A stretch of DNA of 64,000 nt from Planctomycetaceae bacterium (lineage in GTDB: Bacteria; Planctomycetota; Planctomycetia; Planctomycetales; Planctomycetaceae): assembly GCA_018699955.1 (NCBI GenBank), contig JABISG010000059.1, positions 21,232 to 85,231 of the forward strand, written 5' to 3'. A program made the position numbers and the translations under genes. This document shows, one piece after another, positions 51,185-59,620 of this stretch (position 1 is the stretch's first letter; each line of letters starts with the position of its first letter). The notes below the pieces were generated by a model that searched no databases, had not been told where the DNA came from, and saw only the letters and a list, made by a program, of their open reading frames with translations.

Positions 51185-52131
51185 GGAATCGCTCCTGCAC
51201 TTGCGGTTTCTTCAGCCGGAATCGGGGCATTCGCCCGATCACCACGTCCGTCATCCTGACAGATACCGGCCGATTGTTCCATATCGATTCGAGTTTGCTT
51301 CTCCGCCAACGCTTTTCGCAGCCAGCCGGGACGATCGGTCGTGATGCCATCGATGCCGGCATCTCGCAGGCGTCGGGCCATGTTCTTGTCGTTCACCGTC
51401 CAGACATAAAGTCCAAGGCCGGCCCGCTTAACGCGCCGAACATATTTTCGGTCGATCACCGCCGGCGCATTGCCGAGATCGAGTCCGTCCAAATTCGCCG
51501 CCTTGGTTTTTTGAATCATTTCATCAATTCCCGGACTCCAGACGCCGGTCTGTTTGTCCCGCTTCACACTGACAATCCAGTATGCCGTGTGTTGCGGCAG
51601 CACTTTCTTGGCTGCGGTCATGGTCTTGTAGGAGAAACCAATCAACGCCGCCTCGGCGGGCTTACGCCCCGATTGTTTCAGCACCCGCTTCAATTCGGGA
51701 ATGATCTCAGCCCCCGCCTTGATCTCAATGAACAGCCGCTTGCCGGGGGGAATGGTCGCGAGGACTTCGGACAACGTGGGAACGCGTTCGCCGGTGAATT
51801 TTTTGTCTTTCCAACGGCCAACGTCGAGCGACTTGAGTTCGGCCAATGTCTGATCGGCCACTTTGCGATTTGGCCCGCCGTAGCGTTTTGTCGTCTCATC
51901 GTGAATCGCAACGATGTGTCCGTCTTTCGAGAGATAAATGTCAATCTCGACGGAGTCCGCACCGCGTTTCCACGCCAGATTGACCGCCACAAGCGTGTTT
52001 TCGGGCGCATCGTGCGATGCCCCGCGGTGGCCGGTGATTTCCAACGCAACCCCCTGTTCGACAAACGACAAAACAGCGAATATGGCTGCAAACAACGTAA
52101 GAAGAGGTGTCCACCTGGAATTCATCGTCAT
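51181..52131 (-). CDS. Secreted glycerophosphodiester phosphodiesterase
   Basis: A 316-residue protein with an N-terminal signal segment (WTPLLTLFAAIFAVLSFVEQGVA). The GDPD domain shows ITGHRGASHDAPENTLVAV (catalytic His and Arg), EIDIYLSKDGHIVAIHDETT (metal Glu/Asp and second catalytic His) and KRLFIEIKAG; VWTVNDKNMARRLRDAGIDG is the typical end. It hydrolyses glycerophosphodiesters to glycerol-3-phosphate and an alcohol outside the cytoplasm. It is coupled by a four-base overlap to the PDZ gene downstream. The start could be 52131 or 52125; an in-frame start at 52230 would add 33 residues before the signal peptide. Confidence 0.92.
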   Translation of the reverse strand: MTMNSRWTPLLTLFAAIFAVLSFVEQGVALEITGHRGASHDAPENTLVAVNLAWKRGADSVEIDIYLSKDGHIVAIHDETTKRYGGPNRKVADQTLAELKSLDVGRWKDKKFTGERVPTLSEVLATIPPGKRLFIEIKAGAEIIPELKRVLKQSGRKPAEAALIGFSYKTMTAAKKVLPQHTAYWIVSVKRDKQTGVWSPGIDEMIQKTKAANLDGLDLGNAPAVIDRKYVRRVKRAGLGLYVWTVNDKNMARRLRDAGIDGITTDRPGWLRKALAEKQTRIDMEQSAGICQDDGRGDRANAPIPAEETASAGAIP

Positions 52132-52270
52132 GAACCTGTTCTGGTCTTGAAGCGGGCCGAGGTGAAGGTCCGTCGAAAAACTCGTTCCGACTATTAGCAC
52201 CATCTTCGCGAGTTGGCCGCGTTGCGTCAAATCGCATCCTTGAATCCCGGCAACAGTGGTTCTACACTTC

Positions 52271-52325
52271 GATTAATTCCCGCCAGATGGATTAATTCCC
52301 GCCAGATTCGGTCGGCGGGATTAAA
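52271..52325. repeat. Tandem direct repeat with an inverted third copy
   Basis: GATTAATTCCCGCCAGAT occurs twice in a row (52271-52288, 52290-52307), and GGCGGGATTAAAT (52313-52325) is an inverted, slightly changed third arm. It lies just upstream of thiS in the 229-base gap 52132-52360. No TPP riboswitch consensus is seen in that gap. Confidence 0.6.
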
Positions 52326-52360
52326 TTTCACCGGCATTTGAAACAGACACAGGAGCGGCG

Positions 52361-52561
52361 GTGGATATTCAGGTGAACGACGAGCAGCGGAACATCGCCA
52401 CCGGAACGACGGTTGCCGATTTGCTCGAACAGATGCAAATGCAGCCGCGATACGTCGCCGTCGAGCGCAATCGCGAATTGATTCCCCGCGCAGTGCACGC
52501 CGAGTGCATTCTCGAAGAGGGCGACCGCCTGGAAATCGTCACCCTCGTCGGCGGCGGATGA
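52361..52561 (+). CDS. thiS: Thiamine biosynthesis sulfur carrier ThiS
   Basis: A 66-residue beta-grasp protein ending in LVGGG, with the required C-terminal GG. MDIQVNDEQRNIATGTTVADLL and VAVERNRELIPRAVHAECIL match ThiS, which carries sulfur as a thiocarboxylate to ThiG for thiazole formation. The GTG at 52361 is supported by AGGAG at 52351-52355. ThiG follows 90 bases downstream. Its activating enzyme would be a ThiF; the only E1-like gene in the window is at 14158. Confidence 0.93.
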   Translation: MDIQVNDEQRNIATGTTVADLLEQMQMQPRYVAVERNRELIPRAVHAECILEEGDRLEIVTLVGGG

Positions 52562-52574
52562 AAACCAAACAAAG

Positions 52575-52594
52575 CCCACGGGTTGCACCCCGTG
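52575..52594. repeat. Intergenic hairpin between thiS and thiG
   Basis: CACGGG (52577-52582) pairs with CCCGTG (52589-52594), within AAAGCCCACGGG, which resembles the element at 44367. It sits between two genes that should be cotranscribed. Confidence 0.5.
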
Positions 52595-52651
52595 CGAATC
52601 CAACTTCATTCAATTCACAACAAATTCAATCCACAACAGACAGACCCACTC

Positions 52652-53488
52652 ATGTCCATCGACACCGCCTTCAATACCCCGCTCGTTCTCGGAACGCATG
52701 AGTTCACTTCGCGACTGATTGTGGGGACCGGCAAGTACGCCAGCTACGATTTGATGCGCGACTGCCTGGAGACAAGCGCGGCCGACGTGATTACGGTGGC
52801 CGTTCGTCGCGAGCGGTTGATCGATGCCGACGGTCGAAATATTCTCGACTTCATCGACCTCGATCGCTACACGATTCTGCCGAACACGGCCGGCTGCTTT
52901 TCTGCAGATGATGCCGTCCGCGTTGCTCGACTGGGGCGCGAAATTCTCGAAGGGTTGGAGAACCCCGGTGCCGATTGGGTGAAACTGGAAGTGCTGGGCG
53001 ACACGCGGACGCTGCTGCCCGATCCGATCGCGACCCTCGAAGCGACCGAAAAACTTGTCGCCGACGGATTTCAGGTGCTGTGTTATTCAACCGACGATCC
53101 GATTACCGCCCGCCGTTTGAAAGAAGCCGGTGCAACGTCGGTCATGCCGGCCGGCAGTCCGATTGGCAGTGGGCAGGGAATTCTCAACCCGAACAACATT
53201 CGCATTTGCCTGGAGTATCTCAAAGAGGATGATCCCGGTTATCCGGTCATCGTGGATGCCGGCGTGGGAACCGCCAGCGACGTCGCGCAGGCAATGGAAT
53301 TGGGATGCGACGGCGTGCTGCTCAACACGGGTATCGCTGGTGCGGACGATGCGCTGCTGATGGCCGAAGCCATGAAGTACGGTTGTCTAGCGGGACGGCA
53401 GGCGTTTCTGGCCGGTCGCATTCCGAAAAAACTTTACGCGACCGCATCCAGTCCCGAGACGGGCGTCATCGATTTGAAGCCAGCCTGA
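52652..53488 (+). CDS. thiG: Thiazole synthase ThiG
   Basis: A 278-residue TIM-barrel enzyme of usual length. [46 protein letters not shown] and WVKLEVLGD show the family pattern, with the Schiff-base lysine in [28 protein letters not shown] and [20 protein letters not shown] form the phosphate site. It makes the thiazole ring of thiamine from deoxyxylulose phosphate, dehydroglycine or iminoacetate, and ThiS thiocarboxylate. The ATG at 52652 is the start where homology begins. Confidence 0.95.
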   Translation: MSIDTAFNTPLVLGTHEFTSRLIVGTGKYASYDLMRDCLETSAADVITVAVRRERLIDADGRNILDFIDLDRYTILPNTAGCFSADDAVRVARLGREILEGLENPGADWVKLEVLGDTRTLLPDPIATLEATEKLVADGFQVLCYSTDDPITARRLKEAGATSVMPAGSPIGSGQGILNPNNIRICLEYLKEDDPGYPVIVDAGVGTASDVAQAMELGCDGVLLNTGIAGADDALLMAEAMKYGCLAGRQAFLAGRIPKKLYATASSPETGVIDLKPA

Positions 53489-53541
53489 GGCGGTCCGCCG
53501 CGCTGTTAAATCAAAACAGCCACGTTTCGCAATGAACAGCC

Positions 53542-54138
53542 ATGTGTCGCCGTCAACCGATGGAACAACTCACACCCGAACTGCTTCTTGCCGCCTATGG
53601 CAACGGCATCTTTCCGATGGCCGACGAGGACAGCGACTGGGAGATTTCCTGGTACTCGCCTGCTGAGCGCGGCGTGTTACCACTGGAAAGTTTTCACATT
53701 CCGCACGATCTGTCGCGGTTGCTTCGCCAGCGGCAGTTTGAGGTGACGTTTGATCGCGATTTCGAAGCCGTCATGCGCGGTTGCGCCGATCGTGATTCGA
53801 CGTGGATTTCGGAAAAGCTCGTCGCAGCTTATGTCGCACTGCATGAGGCCGGACACGCACATAGCGTGGAATGTCGGCAGGAAGGCCGGCTGGTGGGCGG
53901 ATTGTATGGCGTCCGCTTAGGGGGCGCATTTTTTGGCGAGTCGATGTTTCATCGCGTGCGCGATGCATCGAAAGTTGCGTTGGTGCATCTGGTCGAACGG
54001 CTCAAGCAAGGCGGATTCACCCTGCTCGACACGCAATTCGTCACACCGCACCTGGAGCAATTCGACGCGACCGAAATCGGCCGCGAAGAATATCTGCGGC
54101 AACTCGCCAACGCACTGCACATCGATGCGACCTGGTGA
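53542..54138 (+). CDS. aat: Leucyl/phenylalanyl-tRNA-protein transferase
   Basis: A 198-residue protein of the Aat family. AAYGNGIFPMADEDSDWEIS, WYSPAERGVLPLESFHIPHD, RLVGGLYGVRLGGAFFGESM and FTLLDTQFVTPHLEQFDATE are the conserved family segments, including the GGLYG and ESMF regions that bind aminoacyl-tRNA. It adds Leu or Phe to proteins bearing N-terminal Arg or Lys, marking them for Clp-dependent breakdown by the N-end rule. A ClpC is encoded at 10190; ClpS is not in the window. It lies 53 bases after thiG. The ATG at 53560 is an alternative start. Confidence 0.94.
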   Translation: MCRRQPMEQLTPELLLAAYGNGIFPMADEDSDWEISWYSPAERGVLPLESFHIPHDLSRLLRQRQFEVTFDRDFEAVMRGCADRDSTWISEKLVAAYVALHEAGHAHSVECRQEGRLVGGLYGVRLGGAFFGESMFHRVRDASKVALVHLVERLKQGGFTLLDTQFVTPHLEQFDATEIGREEYLRQLANALHIDATW

Positions 54139-54146
54139 TGCCCCAG

Positions 54147-54208
54147 CTGCGGTCTAACAGACCGCAGACGAGGTCTTGTCATCGATCCCTCGGGACGCAG
54201 CCCGAGGG
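54147..54208. repeat. Two perfect intergenic hairpins
   Basis: CTGCGGTCT-AAC-AGACCGCAG (54147-54167, nine-base stem) and CCCTCGGG-ACGCAG-CCCGAGGG (54187-54208, eight-base stem). They fill the gap between the convergent aat and enolase-superfamily genes and may also terminate transcription, though without long T-runs. Confidence 0.65.
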
Positions 54209-54231
54209 CTTTAGTTGTCGCGAAACGGCAT

Positions 54232-55671
54232 TCACACCTCACGCTCGGCCTTCCACGTTGCAATGGGTGTGAACTGTTCGACGTCCAAATCGAAGCCGAC
54301 TCCCATCGGTGCGGCATTCACCGTCCCCAGTTTTAACTCGCCGCGACCGATTGCCAACGTCGGCCAACCGGCTGCCGACGGTCTGTACAAATCGCCGTGT
54401 GTGCCGAGCATCTGTTGTTGGACCGTCTCCGGGAATGCCGACAGACCGGCAAAGTAGTGATGGCCGTTGCGTTCAACACTCGCCACGCCCAACGTGGCGG
54501 CCACCGCCAAATCCTGCAGCAACGCCACCGGCCCGACGTTCGCCAGGTCTTCACCGCTCAGAATCAGTTTCGCCGTCGGGTTTTCGCGTCGTCTTTTTTC
54601 GAGCAGACAAGCGTTGATTATGCTTTTGAAAACTCCCTTGCAATTCTTGTGGCTCGTGCCGTTGTAACCCAGCGATAGTGCGAGGCGCATGCTGCCGGTT
54701 TCCGCGTCCGATTCATCAATGATCATCGGCGGGCGATCACTCCATTCCGCCAGACCTTCCAGCACGTCCGCATCGAGGGCGATATCGCGGTGAAACGGTT
54801 GCTCGACAAACATCAGCCGCCCGAACAAATCAGCGAGTGCAGGCACGCTTGTTAGCGTTTGCCAGAATTCACGGAACGCCTCCAACGAACGGAATTGCTC
54901 GTTGCCGTCCATTGTGACGGCAACGTCAGCCGGCGCAAGACGGCGGATGACGTCGGCAATACGGCCGACGCGATCGACATCGCTGTCGATGTCGCCGCTG
55001 ACTTTGATCTTGAAATGACGCAACCCGTACCGCTGGATACACTCGTCCAACGATTGCGGCAAGCCATCGTCGAGACGGTCGGCATCGGCAATTTCATCGA
55101 CCGTCAACAGATCGGCCATGCCGACGGTATGCCGCGCGACGATGCAGTTGCGTGGCTCGCCTGGCAACAAATCGCGCGGCTGCAGTCCGTGAAGTTCCTC
55201 GTCAACTTCCCCCAGTCGAATCCCCAACAGGTTGTTGCCGACGGCCGCTGAAAATGGCACGTTGTGCAACCGACAGGTTGCTTCGATGATCGCGCGTTCC
55301 ACCAGCGACGTGCCAAAGCCCGACAACAATGGCGGAATGTTCCGCTCGGTTCCCCACGCCGACTGCTGTCGGTGAAGCTCTCGCCACAGTTCGAACGCCG
55401 TCTCGCCGCTCACTCCAACGGCCAACCCGACCGCGTGCTCGACGACGGCCGCCATTTCATCGACTTCTTCCTCAGGCGGCTTTTCGGCAATCTTTGTGAA
55501 CCACTTCGGCGGCAACAGATCGGCCGAGATCCCCGCCGCCGTGCGTCCGCCCGATTCCACATGCACGCGGACCATCGCATACGGCGCGCGGGTCATTGTC
55601 GCGATGCCGTACTTGAACGGGAATCGGGTTTCCAGGTCGATGAGATGGATGTCGGCGGAAATGATGCGCAT
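54232..55671 (-). CDS. Enolase-superfamily protein (mandelate racemase/muconate lactonizing-like)
   Basis: A 479-residue protein. Residues ~1-130 form the N-terminal capping domain (FKYGIATMTRAPYAMVRVHV). The C-terminal barrel carries RHFKIKVSGDIDSDVDRVGR (the KxK strand), VAVTMDGNEQFRS (first metal aspartate), LMFVEQPFHRDIAL (metal Glu) and IIDESDAETG (third metal residue). These fit the Mg-dependent enolase superfamily. It is longer than most members (about 370-400) and its exact reaction, racemisation, dehydration or lactonisation, cannot be told. It would act in the cytoplasm on a carboxylate. It is followed by an oxidoreductase on the same strand. Confidence 0.88.
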   Translation of the reverse strand: MRIISADIHLIDLETRFPFKYGIATMTRAPYAMVRVHVESGGRTAAGISADLLPPKWFTKIAEKPPEEEVDEMAAVVEHAVGLAVGVSGETAFELWRELHRQQSAWGTERNIPPLLSGFGTSLVERAIIEATCRLHNVPFSAAVGNNLLGIRLGEVDEELHGLQPRDLLPGEPRNCIVARHTVGMADLLTVDEIADADRLDDGLPQSLDECIQRYGLRHFKIKVSGDIDSDVDRVGRIADVIRRLAPADVAVTMDGNEQFRSLEAFREFWQTLTSVPALADLFGRLMFVEQPFHRDIALDADVLEGLAEWSDRPPMIIDESDAETGSMRLALSLGYNGTSHKNCKGVFKSIINACLLEKRRRENPTAKLILSGEDLANVGPVALLQDLAVAATLGVASVERNGHHYFAGLSAFPETVQQQMLGTHGDLYRPSAAGWPTLAIGRGELKLGTVNAAPMGVGFDLDVEQFTPIATWKAEREV

Positions 55672-55757
55672 GGGTTTTCGATCAAATATCGCTTGCAGTT
55701 TCGCAGATTCTTGTCATCTCTGGTCCGCTAAACCGCAAGCGTGGTGGGATCACAATT

Positions 55758-57371
55758 CTACAAAGCGGTGAGGGATTCTTCGATCTCTGGCGGGGTCCAC
55801 CACAGCGGAATGTCGGCGTCGGCGGCGATTACTCGGGCAGCATTGTAACCGCATAGGCCGGTGATATTTCCACCCGGATGTGTCGAACCGCCGCAAAGAT
55901 ACAGCCCGTCAACCGGAGTGCGATAGCTGCCGGCACCGGAAAAGGGGCGGTGATAGCCAACCTGATCGTTGTCGAACGATCCGACCAGCAGATCGCCGAA
56001 TTGCATGTTGGGCAGTGATCGCTCGGTGTCGAGTGCAGACCGCGTGAAGCTGTCCAGAACAACCTCGTTGAGGTTCGGTGCATAATCGGCCCACAACCGC
56101 AGCATCGAACGCCCATGCTCTTCACGCAGCGCGTCCCAATTCTTCGGATCGCCGTTGACGGCGTAGGGCAGTTTCTCCCACATGAAGCCGGTGTGCTTTC
56201 CAGCCGGTGCTTGGCTGGGATCGAACACTGTCGGACACGCGCCCCACATCACCGTCGGCGGAATGCGTCCGTGCTCGTGGGCCGTAACGATTTCGTGAAA
56301 CTGATCCAGACGTTCCAGCCCCAGAATGACCATGAAAGCATCGTTCAATTCAGGATGCTTCTCCGCGGCCGAATATTGCGGCGGTTCGTCCAATGCGACG
56401 TTCAACCCGAACAGCGGCGCGAGCAGGTTGTAACGAAAACCGGCGGCCTGTTCACGAACGGTTTGCGGAACCGCATCGGCGCTGAGCAACTTCAGAAACG
56501 TCTGCTGCGGATTCAGTCCCGATGCGATAAACCCTTCGGACGTCAACCGCTCACCATCGGTCAACTCGATTCCCACAGCACGGCCGTTCTGCATCAGGAT
56601 CGACTGCGGCTCGGCGCTGGTTCTTATTTCGCCGCCATGTTCACGGATGTCGGCGGTGAGTGCTTCCGCCAGCGCAACGGCTCCGCCACGACACATCTGC
56701 GCCATGTTCGATCCAGCCAGCAATGCCGGAATTGAATGGCCAAACCCGTGCATTCGCAGATCGACTTCTCGCAAACCGTTGAAGAACAGCAGGCCGGCGC
56801 GTACGGCGTCGTGTTCGAATTCCTGCTCGACAAACTCCAACGGTGAACGCTGCGACGCCTCGATCAGACGCCGGCCCAGCGCCGAGCGTTGCAATAGTTG
56901 CTGGCGCTGGTCTGGTGGTAGCGGCGGTGATTGTGCTTCGGGCGATAGAATCTCTTCGACGATGGGGCGAAACTCATCTCTCCAGGCCCTGAGAGTTTGG
57001 GCGTCTTTGGTCGAAAATTGGGCGAACGACTCGACGGTGCGATCAAAATCGGTCCACCATTCGAGGACCCGACCATCCTGCAGCACCATCGCCACGTTAA
57101 GTTCCGGTTCGATGTACTCCGCACCGTGACGCGACAGTTCCAGATCGCGAAACCACGGCATGGCCGTCAGGGCGCGATGAAAGAACGAATGCGTATTGTG
57201 CAGAAAGCCCGGCAGACGTGGATTCTCGACGGTTGCCAATCCACCTCCGGCAACGTCCGCGCGATCGATCGACAGCACCCGCAAACCGGCGCGACACAAG
57301 TACGCCTGCAGCACCAGAGAGTTGTGTCCGGTGCCGATGATGATTCCGTCCCAGTCGGTTGTGTTGGGCAC
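55758..57371 (-). CDS. FAD-dependent oxidoreductase, phytoene dehydrogenase-like
   Basis: A 537-residue protein. The FAD site IIIGTGHNSLVLQAYLCRAG followed by RVLSIDRADVAGGGLATVEN is typical of phytoene dehydrogenase-related oxidoreductases. C-terminal DGLYLCGGSTHPGGNITGLC and GYNAARVIAAD are the second conserved FAD contact. Members oxidise or isomerise carotenoid and other hydrophobic substrates; the subgroup without neighbouring crtB/crtI genes is not functionally fixed. The GTG at 57371 is supported by GGAG eight bases upstream. It lies 86 bases upstream of the enolase-family gene and 67 bases from the M14-like/GH105 gene, all on the minus strand. Confidence 0.92.
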   Translation of the reverse strand: MPNTTDWDGIIIGTGHNSLVLQAYLCRAGLRVLSIDRADVAGGGLATVENPRLPGFLHNTHSFFHRALTAMPWFRDLELSRHGAEYIEPELNVAMVLQDGRVLEWWTDFDRTVESFAQFSTKDAQTLRAWRDEFRPIVEEILSPEAQSPPLPPDQRQQLLQRSALGRRLIEASQRSPLEFVEQEFEHDAVRAGLLFFNGLREVDLRMHGFGHSIPALLAGSNMAQMCRGGAVALAEALTADIREHGGEIRTSAEPQSILMQNGRAVGIELTDGERLTSEGFIASGLNPQQTFLKLLSADAVPQTVREQAAGFRYNLLAPLFGLNVALDEPPQYSAAEKHPELNDAFMVILGLERLDQFHEIVTAHEHGRIPPTVMWGACPTVFDPSQAPAGKHTGFMWEKLPYAVNGDPKNWDALREEHGRSMLRLWADYAPNLNEVVLDSFTRSALDTERSLPNMQFGDLLVGSFDNDQVGYHRPFSGAGSYRTPVDGLYLCGGSTHPGGNITGLCGYNAARVIAADADIPLWWTPPEIEESLTAL

Positions 57372-57398
57372 GTTGGAGGCTCCGTGGTGGATTGGATT

Positions 57399-57420
57399 CC
57401 CATGGGGCGCGGCCCACGGG
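57399..57420. repeat. Intergenic hairpin (CCCACGGG arm)
   Basis: CCCATGGG (57399-57406) pairs with CCCACGGG (57413-57420) with one mismatch over a GCGCGG loop, followed by GCTTT. Same family as 44367 and 52575. It lies between two minus-strand genes. Confidence 0.5.
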
Positions 57421-57438
57421 CTTTGGGGGACGTGGGGA

Positions 57439-59229
57439 TCAATCGTTGGCGTTTTTCCAGGCTGCCATTTCGGTGGTCACCATGAGTGCCATTGCGCCGC
57501 CGCGTGGATCGCGGCCCAGGATGGCTGTGCGGTCGAAGTAGCCGCGCAGACTCTTTTGCTTGCCGGTCCCGGTGCAGACGTCGATCAATGTTCCATCCGG
57601 CGCAACTCGGGTGAGGACGGCGTTGTAACCCTTGTTGATAATCGGGCCGTAAACATCTTTTTTCAGCCAACCGTTTCTGACTCCGCGGATCAGGGCGAAA
57701 GTAATCATCGAAGTGCAACTCAGTTCGCGATAGCTGCCGGTGTTATCGACGACTTGATGCCACATGCCGGTTGGATCTTGATGCTTCGCCAGTGCGCTGG
57801 TGTGTGCCTGGAAGGCGTGCAACATTTCGTTGCGGCCGGGATGATCGGCGGGCAAGTCGCCGAGCGCCAGCGCCAAACCGAGTGCCGGGAATCCGTTGCC
57901 TCGCCCCCATGCCGTCTCGTCGAGTGGCGAATGCCGATGCAGGCCGTCCTTGCGGACATTCAATTTCAACATGAATCGCATGTGCCGAATGGCCATGTCG
58001 TGATACTTCTCTTCGCCGGTCAGACGGCCGACCTGCGTGAGAATGGGCGTTCCCATGAAGACGGCATCGCTCATTTCTGAATGAAAGGGCATCGCTTCCT
58101 TTGGGCGTCCCTGTTTGTCGAACCCGAGATCGGCTGCGATTTTCGCCAGTTCGACGTAACGAGGCTTGCCGGTCGCGCGGGCCAATTCGCCGAACACCAG
58201 ATGACCGGAGAGATTGCTCCCGCCGACCCGTTTCCCCAGCGTCGGCTTGTCTCCCTTGAAATAGTTGAAGACGATCTTCTCTACGTCGGCGAGTTGGCTG
58301 TCGTCGTTGGTGAGTTCGCCGAGTCGCATCCGGCCGACGAGCGCCAGCGCGGGAATGTATGCCACGGAATTGAGATCATGTCCGTAATGCCCGCTGAGTT
58401 GCGTCGCGACTTCGACCGGTGTTCGCTTTAACCGTCGCTGCATTTCTCGACGTGCCGGCGAGGGACCGTGGAATCCGCTTTCCTGCATCGCGATCAGTAG
58501 TTGCTTCAAATACCGCCCGCTGTTGGGGGCATCGAGTCGGTAGGCGGGAATGGAACCGACACCGGCCGGTTTGCTGCGAACGAGTTGCGATGTCAGATCG
58601 TCCGATTCACGCAGCGTCGTTGCGCCGAGCGCCGCACTCAACTTCGACAACGGTTTTCCGCCTGCCGATGGGAAATAGGGAAGCACTCCTGACCCCGATT
58701 CCAGCACAACAACCAAATCGGGTGCGTGCGTGCCAATCCACCGCCACAAATAGTTTGCCTCGGGGCTTTTCGGATCGCCGTATGCGGTTCCTTTCGGCGG
58801 ATAGCCGCGCGCGGTGGTACCGCCCGATCCGTTTGTGCCAATCGTTCTTGTTGCCCAGGCATCCGGCGCGACGATGGGGACGGCGCTCACGGAAAACTTC
58901 TTGCGGAACGGTGCAGCATCGTCGGCCGTGCAAAACCACTGCATCGCCTGCAGCGATGCCTTGACCGAAAGCCGCCAACCGTCGAGTCCACCGACCAACA
59001 GAATCCGCGTCTTCGACGTATGAAAGTCCAGATCGTCGGCGGTGATCAGACACGGTATTTTCGTTTCGCCGCGCGTCACACCAATATCCGAGCGAATCAC
59101 GCCGGGCCATTTCCGGGCGGCGGCGAGTTCGGCATCGATTTTCGCGTTGTGGTCTGCTGAGTACGCCACCACAGGCATGGCGAACAGGCAGAACATCATG
59201 AAGACGATAGGCGAATTACGAATCAGCAT
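57439..59229 (-). CDS. Secreted degenerate M14-like domain fused to GH105/GH88-type glycoside hydrolase
   Basis: A 596-residue protein with a signal peptide (~1-25). Residues ~45-250 resemble an M14 carboxypeptidase/deacylase fold: ILLVGGLDGWRLSVKASLQA, SAVPIVAPDAWATRTIG and PEANYLWRWIGTHAPDLVVV. However, where active enzymes have G-x-H-G-x-E, this has GLDGWR, so the zinc ligands are lost. Residues ~275-590 are an (alpha/alpha)6 barrel of the unsaturated glucuronyl/rhamnogalacturonyl hydrolase type: FHSEMSDAVFMGTPILTQVG, AWGRGNGFPALGLALAL and WHQVVDNTGSYRELSCTSM. It should trim lyase products outside the cell. Linked domains are clear; catalytic activity of the N-domain is doubtful. Confidence 0.87.
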   Translation of the reverse strand: MLIRNSPIVFMMFCLFAMPVVAYSADHNAKIDAELAAARKWPGVIRSDIGVTRGETKIPCLITADDLDFHTSKTRILLVGGLDGWRLSVKASLQAMQWFCTADDAAPFRKKFSVSAVPIVAPDAWATRTIGTNGSGGTTARGYPPKGTAYGDPKSPEANYLWRWIGTHAPDLVVVLESGSGVLPYFPSAGGKPLSKLSAALGATTLRESDDLTSQLVRSKPAGVGSIPAYRLDAPNSGRYLKQLLIAMQESGFHGPSPARREMQRRLKRTPVEVATQLSGHYGHDLNSVAYIPALALVGRMRLGELTNDDSQLADVEKIVFNYFKGDKPTLGKRVGGSNLSGHLVFGELARATGKPRYVELAKIAADLGFDKQGRPKEAMPFHSEMSDAVFMGTPILTQVGRLTGEEKYHDMAIRHMRFMLKLNVRKDGLHRHSPLDETAWGRGNGFPALGLALALGDLPADHPGRNEMLHAFQAHTSALAKHQDPTGMWHQVVDNTGSYRELSCTSMITFALIRGVRNGWLKKDVYGPIINKGYNAVLTRVAPDGTLIDVCTGTGKQKSLRGYFDRTAILGRDPRGGAMALMVTTEMAAWKNAND

Positions 59230-59390
59230 GGCAACGGTCTCTTGGATGAGAAAAATTGTCTTTGGTTACGGTTTAAGGGACTTCACTGCTTAAAGGACTT
59301 CACTGCGACTTGAAAAACGAATAACAGGGACAACCGAATAAATACAGGTTGCCCCGTGCACCCGAAGATTGCAAACGAGTCGGTAGAAGC

Positions 59391-59578
59391 CCGTCGGGAC
59401 AAGCCCGACGGCTCGCATTGGTGTGTCCTAATTCGCTCACACGTTTATCGATATTCCGAGAGCCGAGGGGTTTATCCCCTCGGGCTTCACCGTGAAACAA
59501 GTTGCCGTTTCCAGAATCGCCCCAAACTCTTATTATCCCTCGCTTCACGCACGTTTCCCGTGGGGGTAAACCCCACGG
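59391..59578. repeat. Three AGCC-type hairpins in a 391-base gap
   Basis: CCGTCGGG/CCCGACGG (59391-59411), CCGAGGGG/CCCCTCGG (59463-59483) and CCGTGGGG/CCCCACGG (59558-59578) are perfect eight-base stems with loops of five. The first and third are followed by the same GGCTCGCAT. The gap 59230-59620 holds no gene and only these elements plus the leader of the metallophosphoesterase gene. Confidence 0.7.
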
Positions 59579-59620
59579 CTCGCATCTTGTTCTCCGGTTA
59601 ACGGACAAGAAAAACAACGC

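Noticed and set aside
52132..52360. TPP riboswitch upstream of thiS
   Set aside because: The conserved CUGAGA and ACCUGAUCUGG-type segments are not found in the gap.
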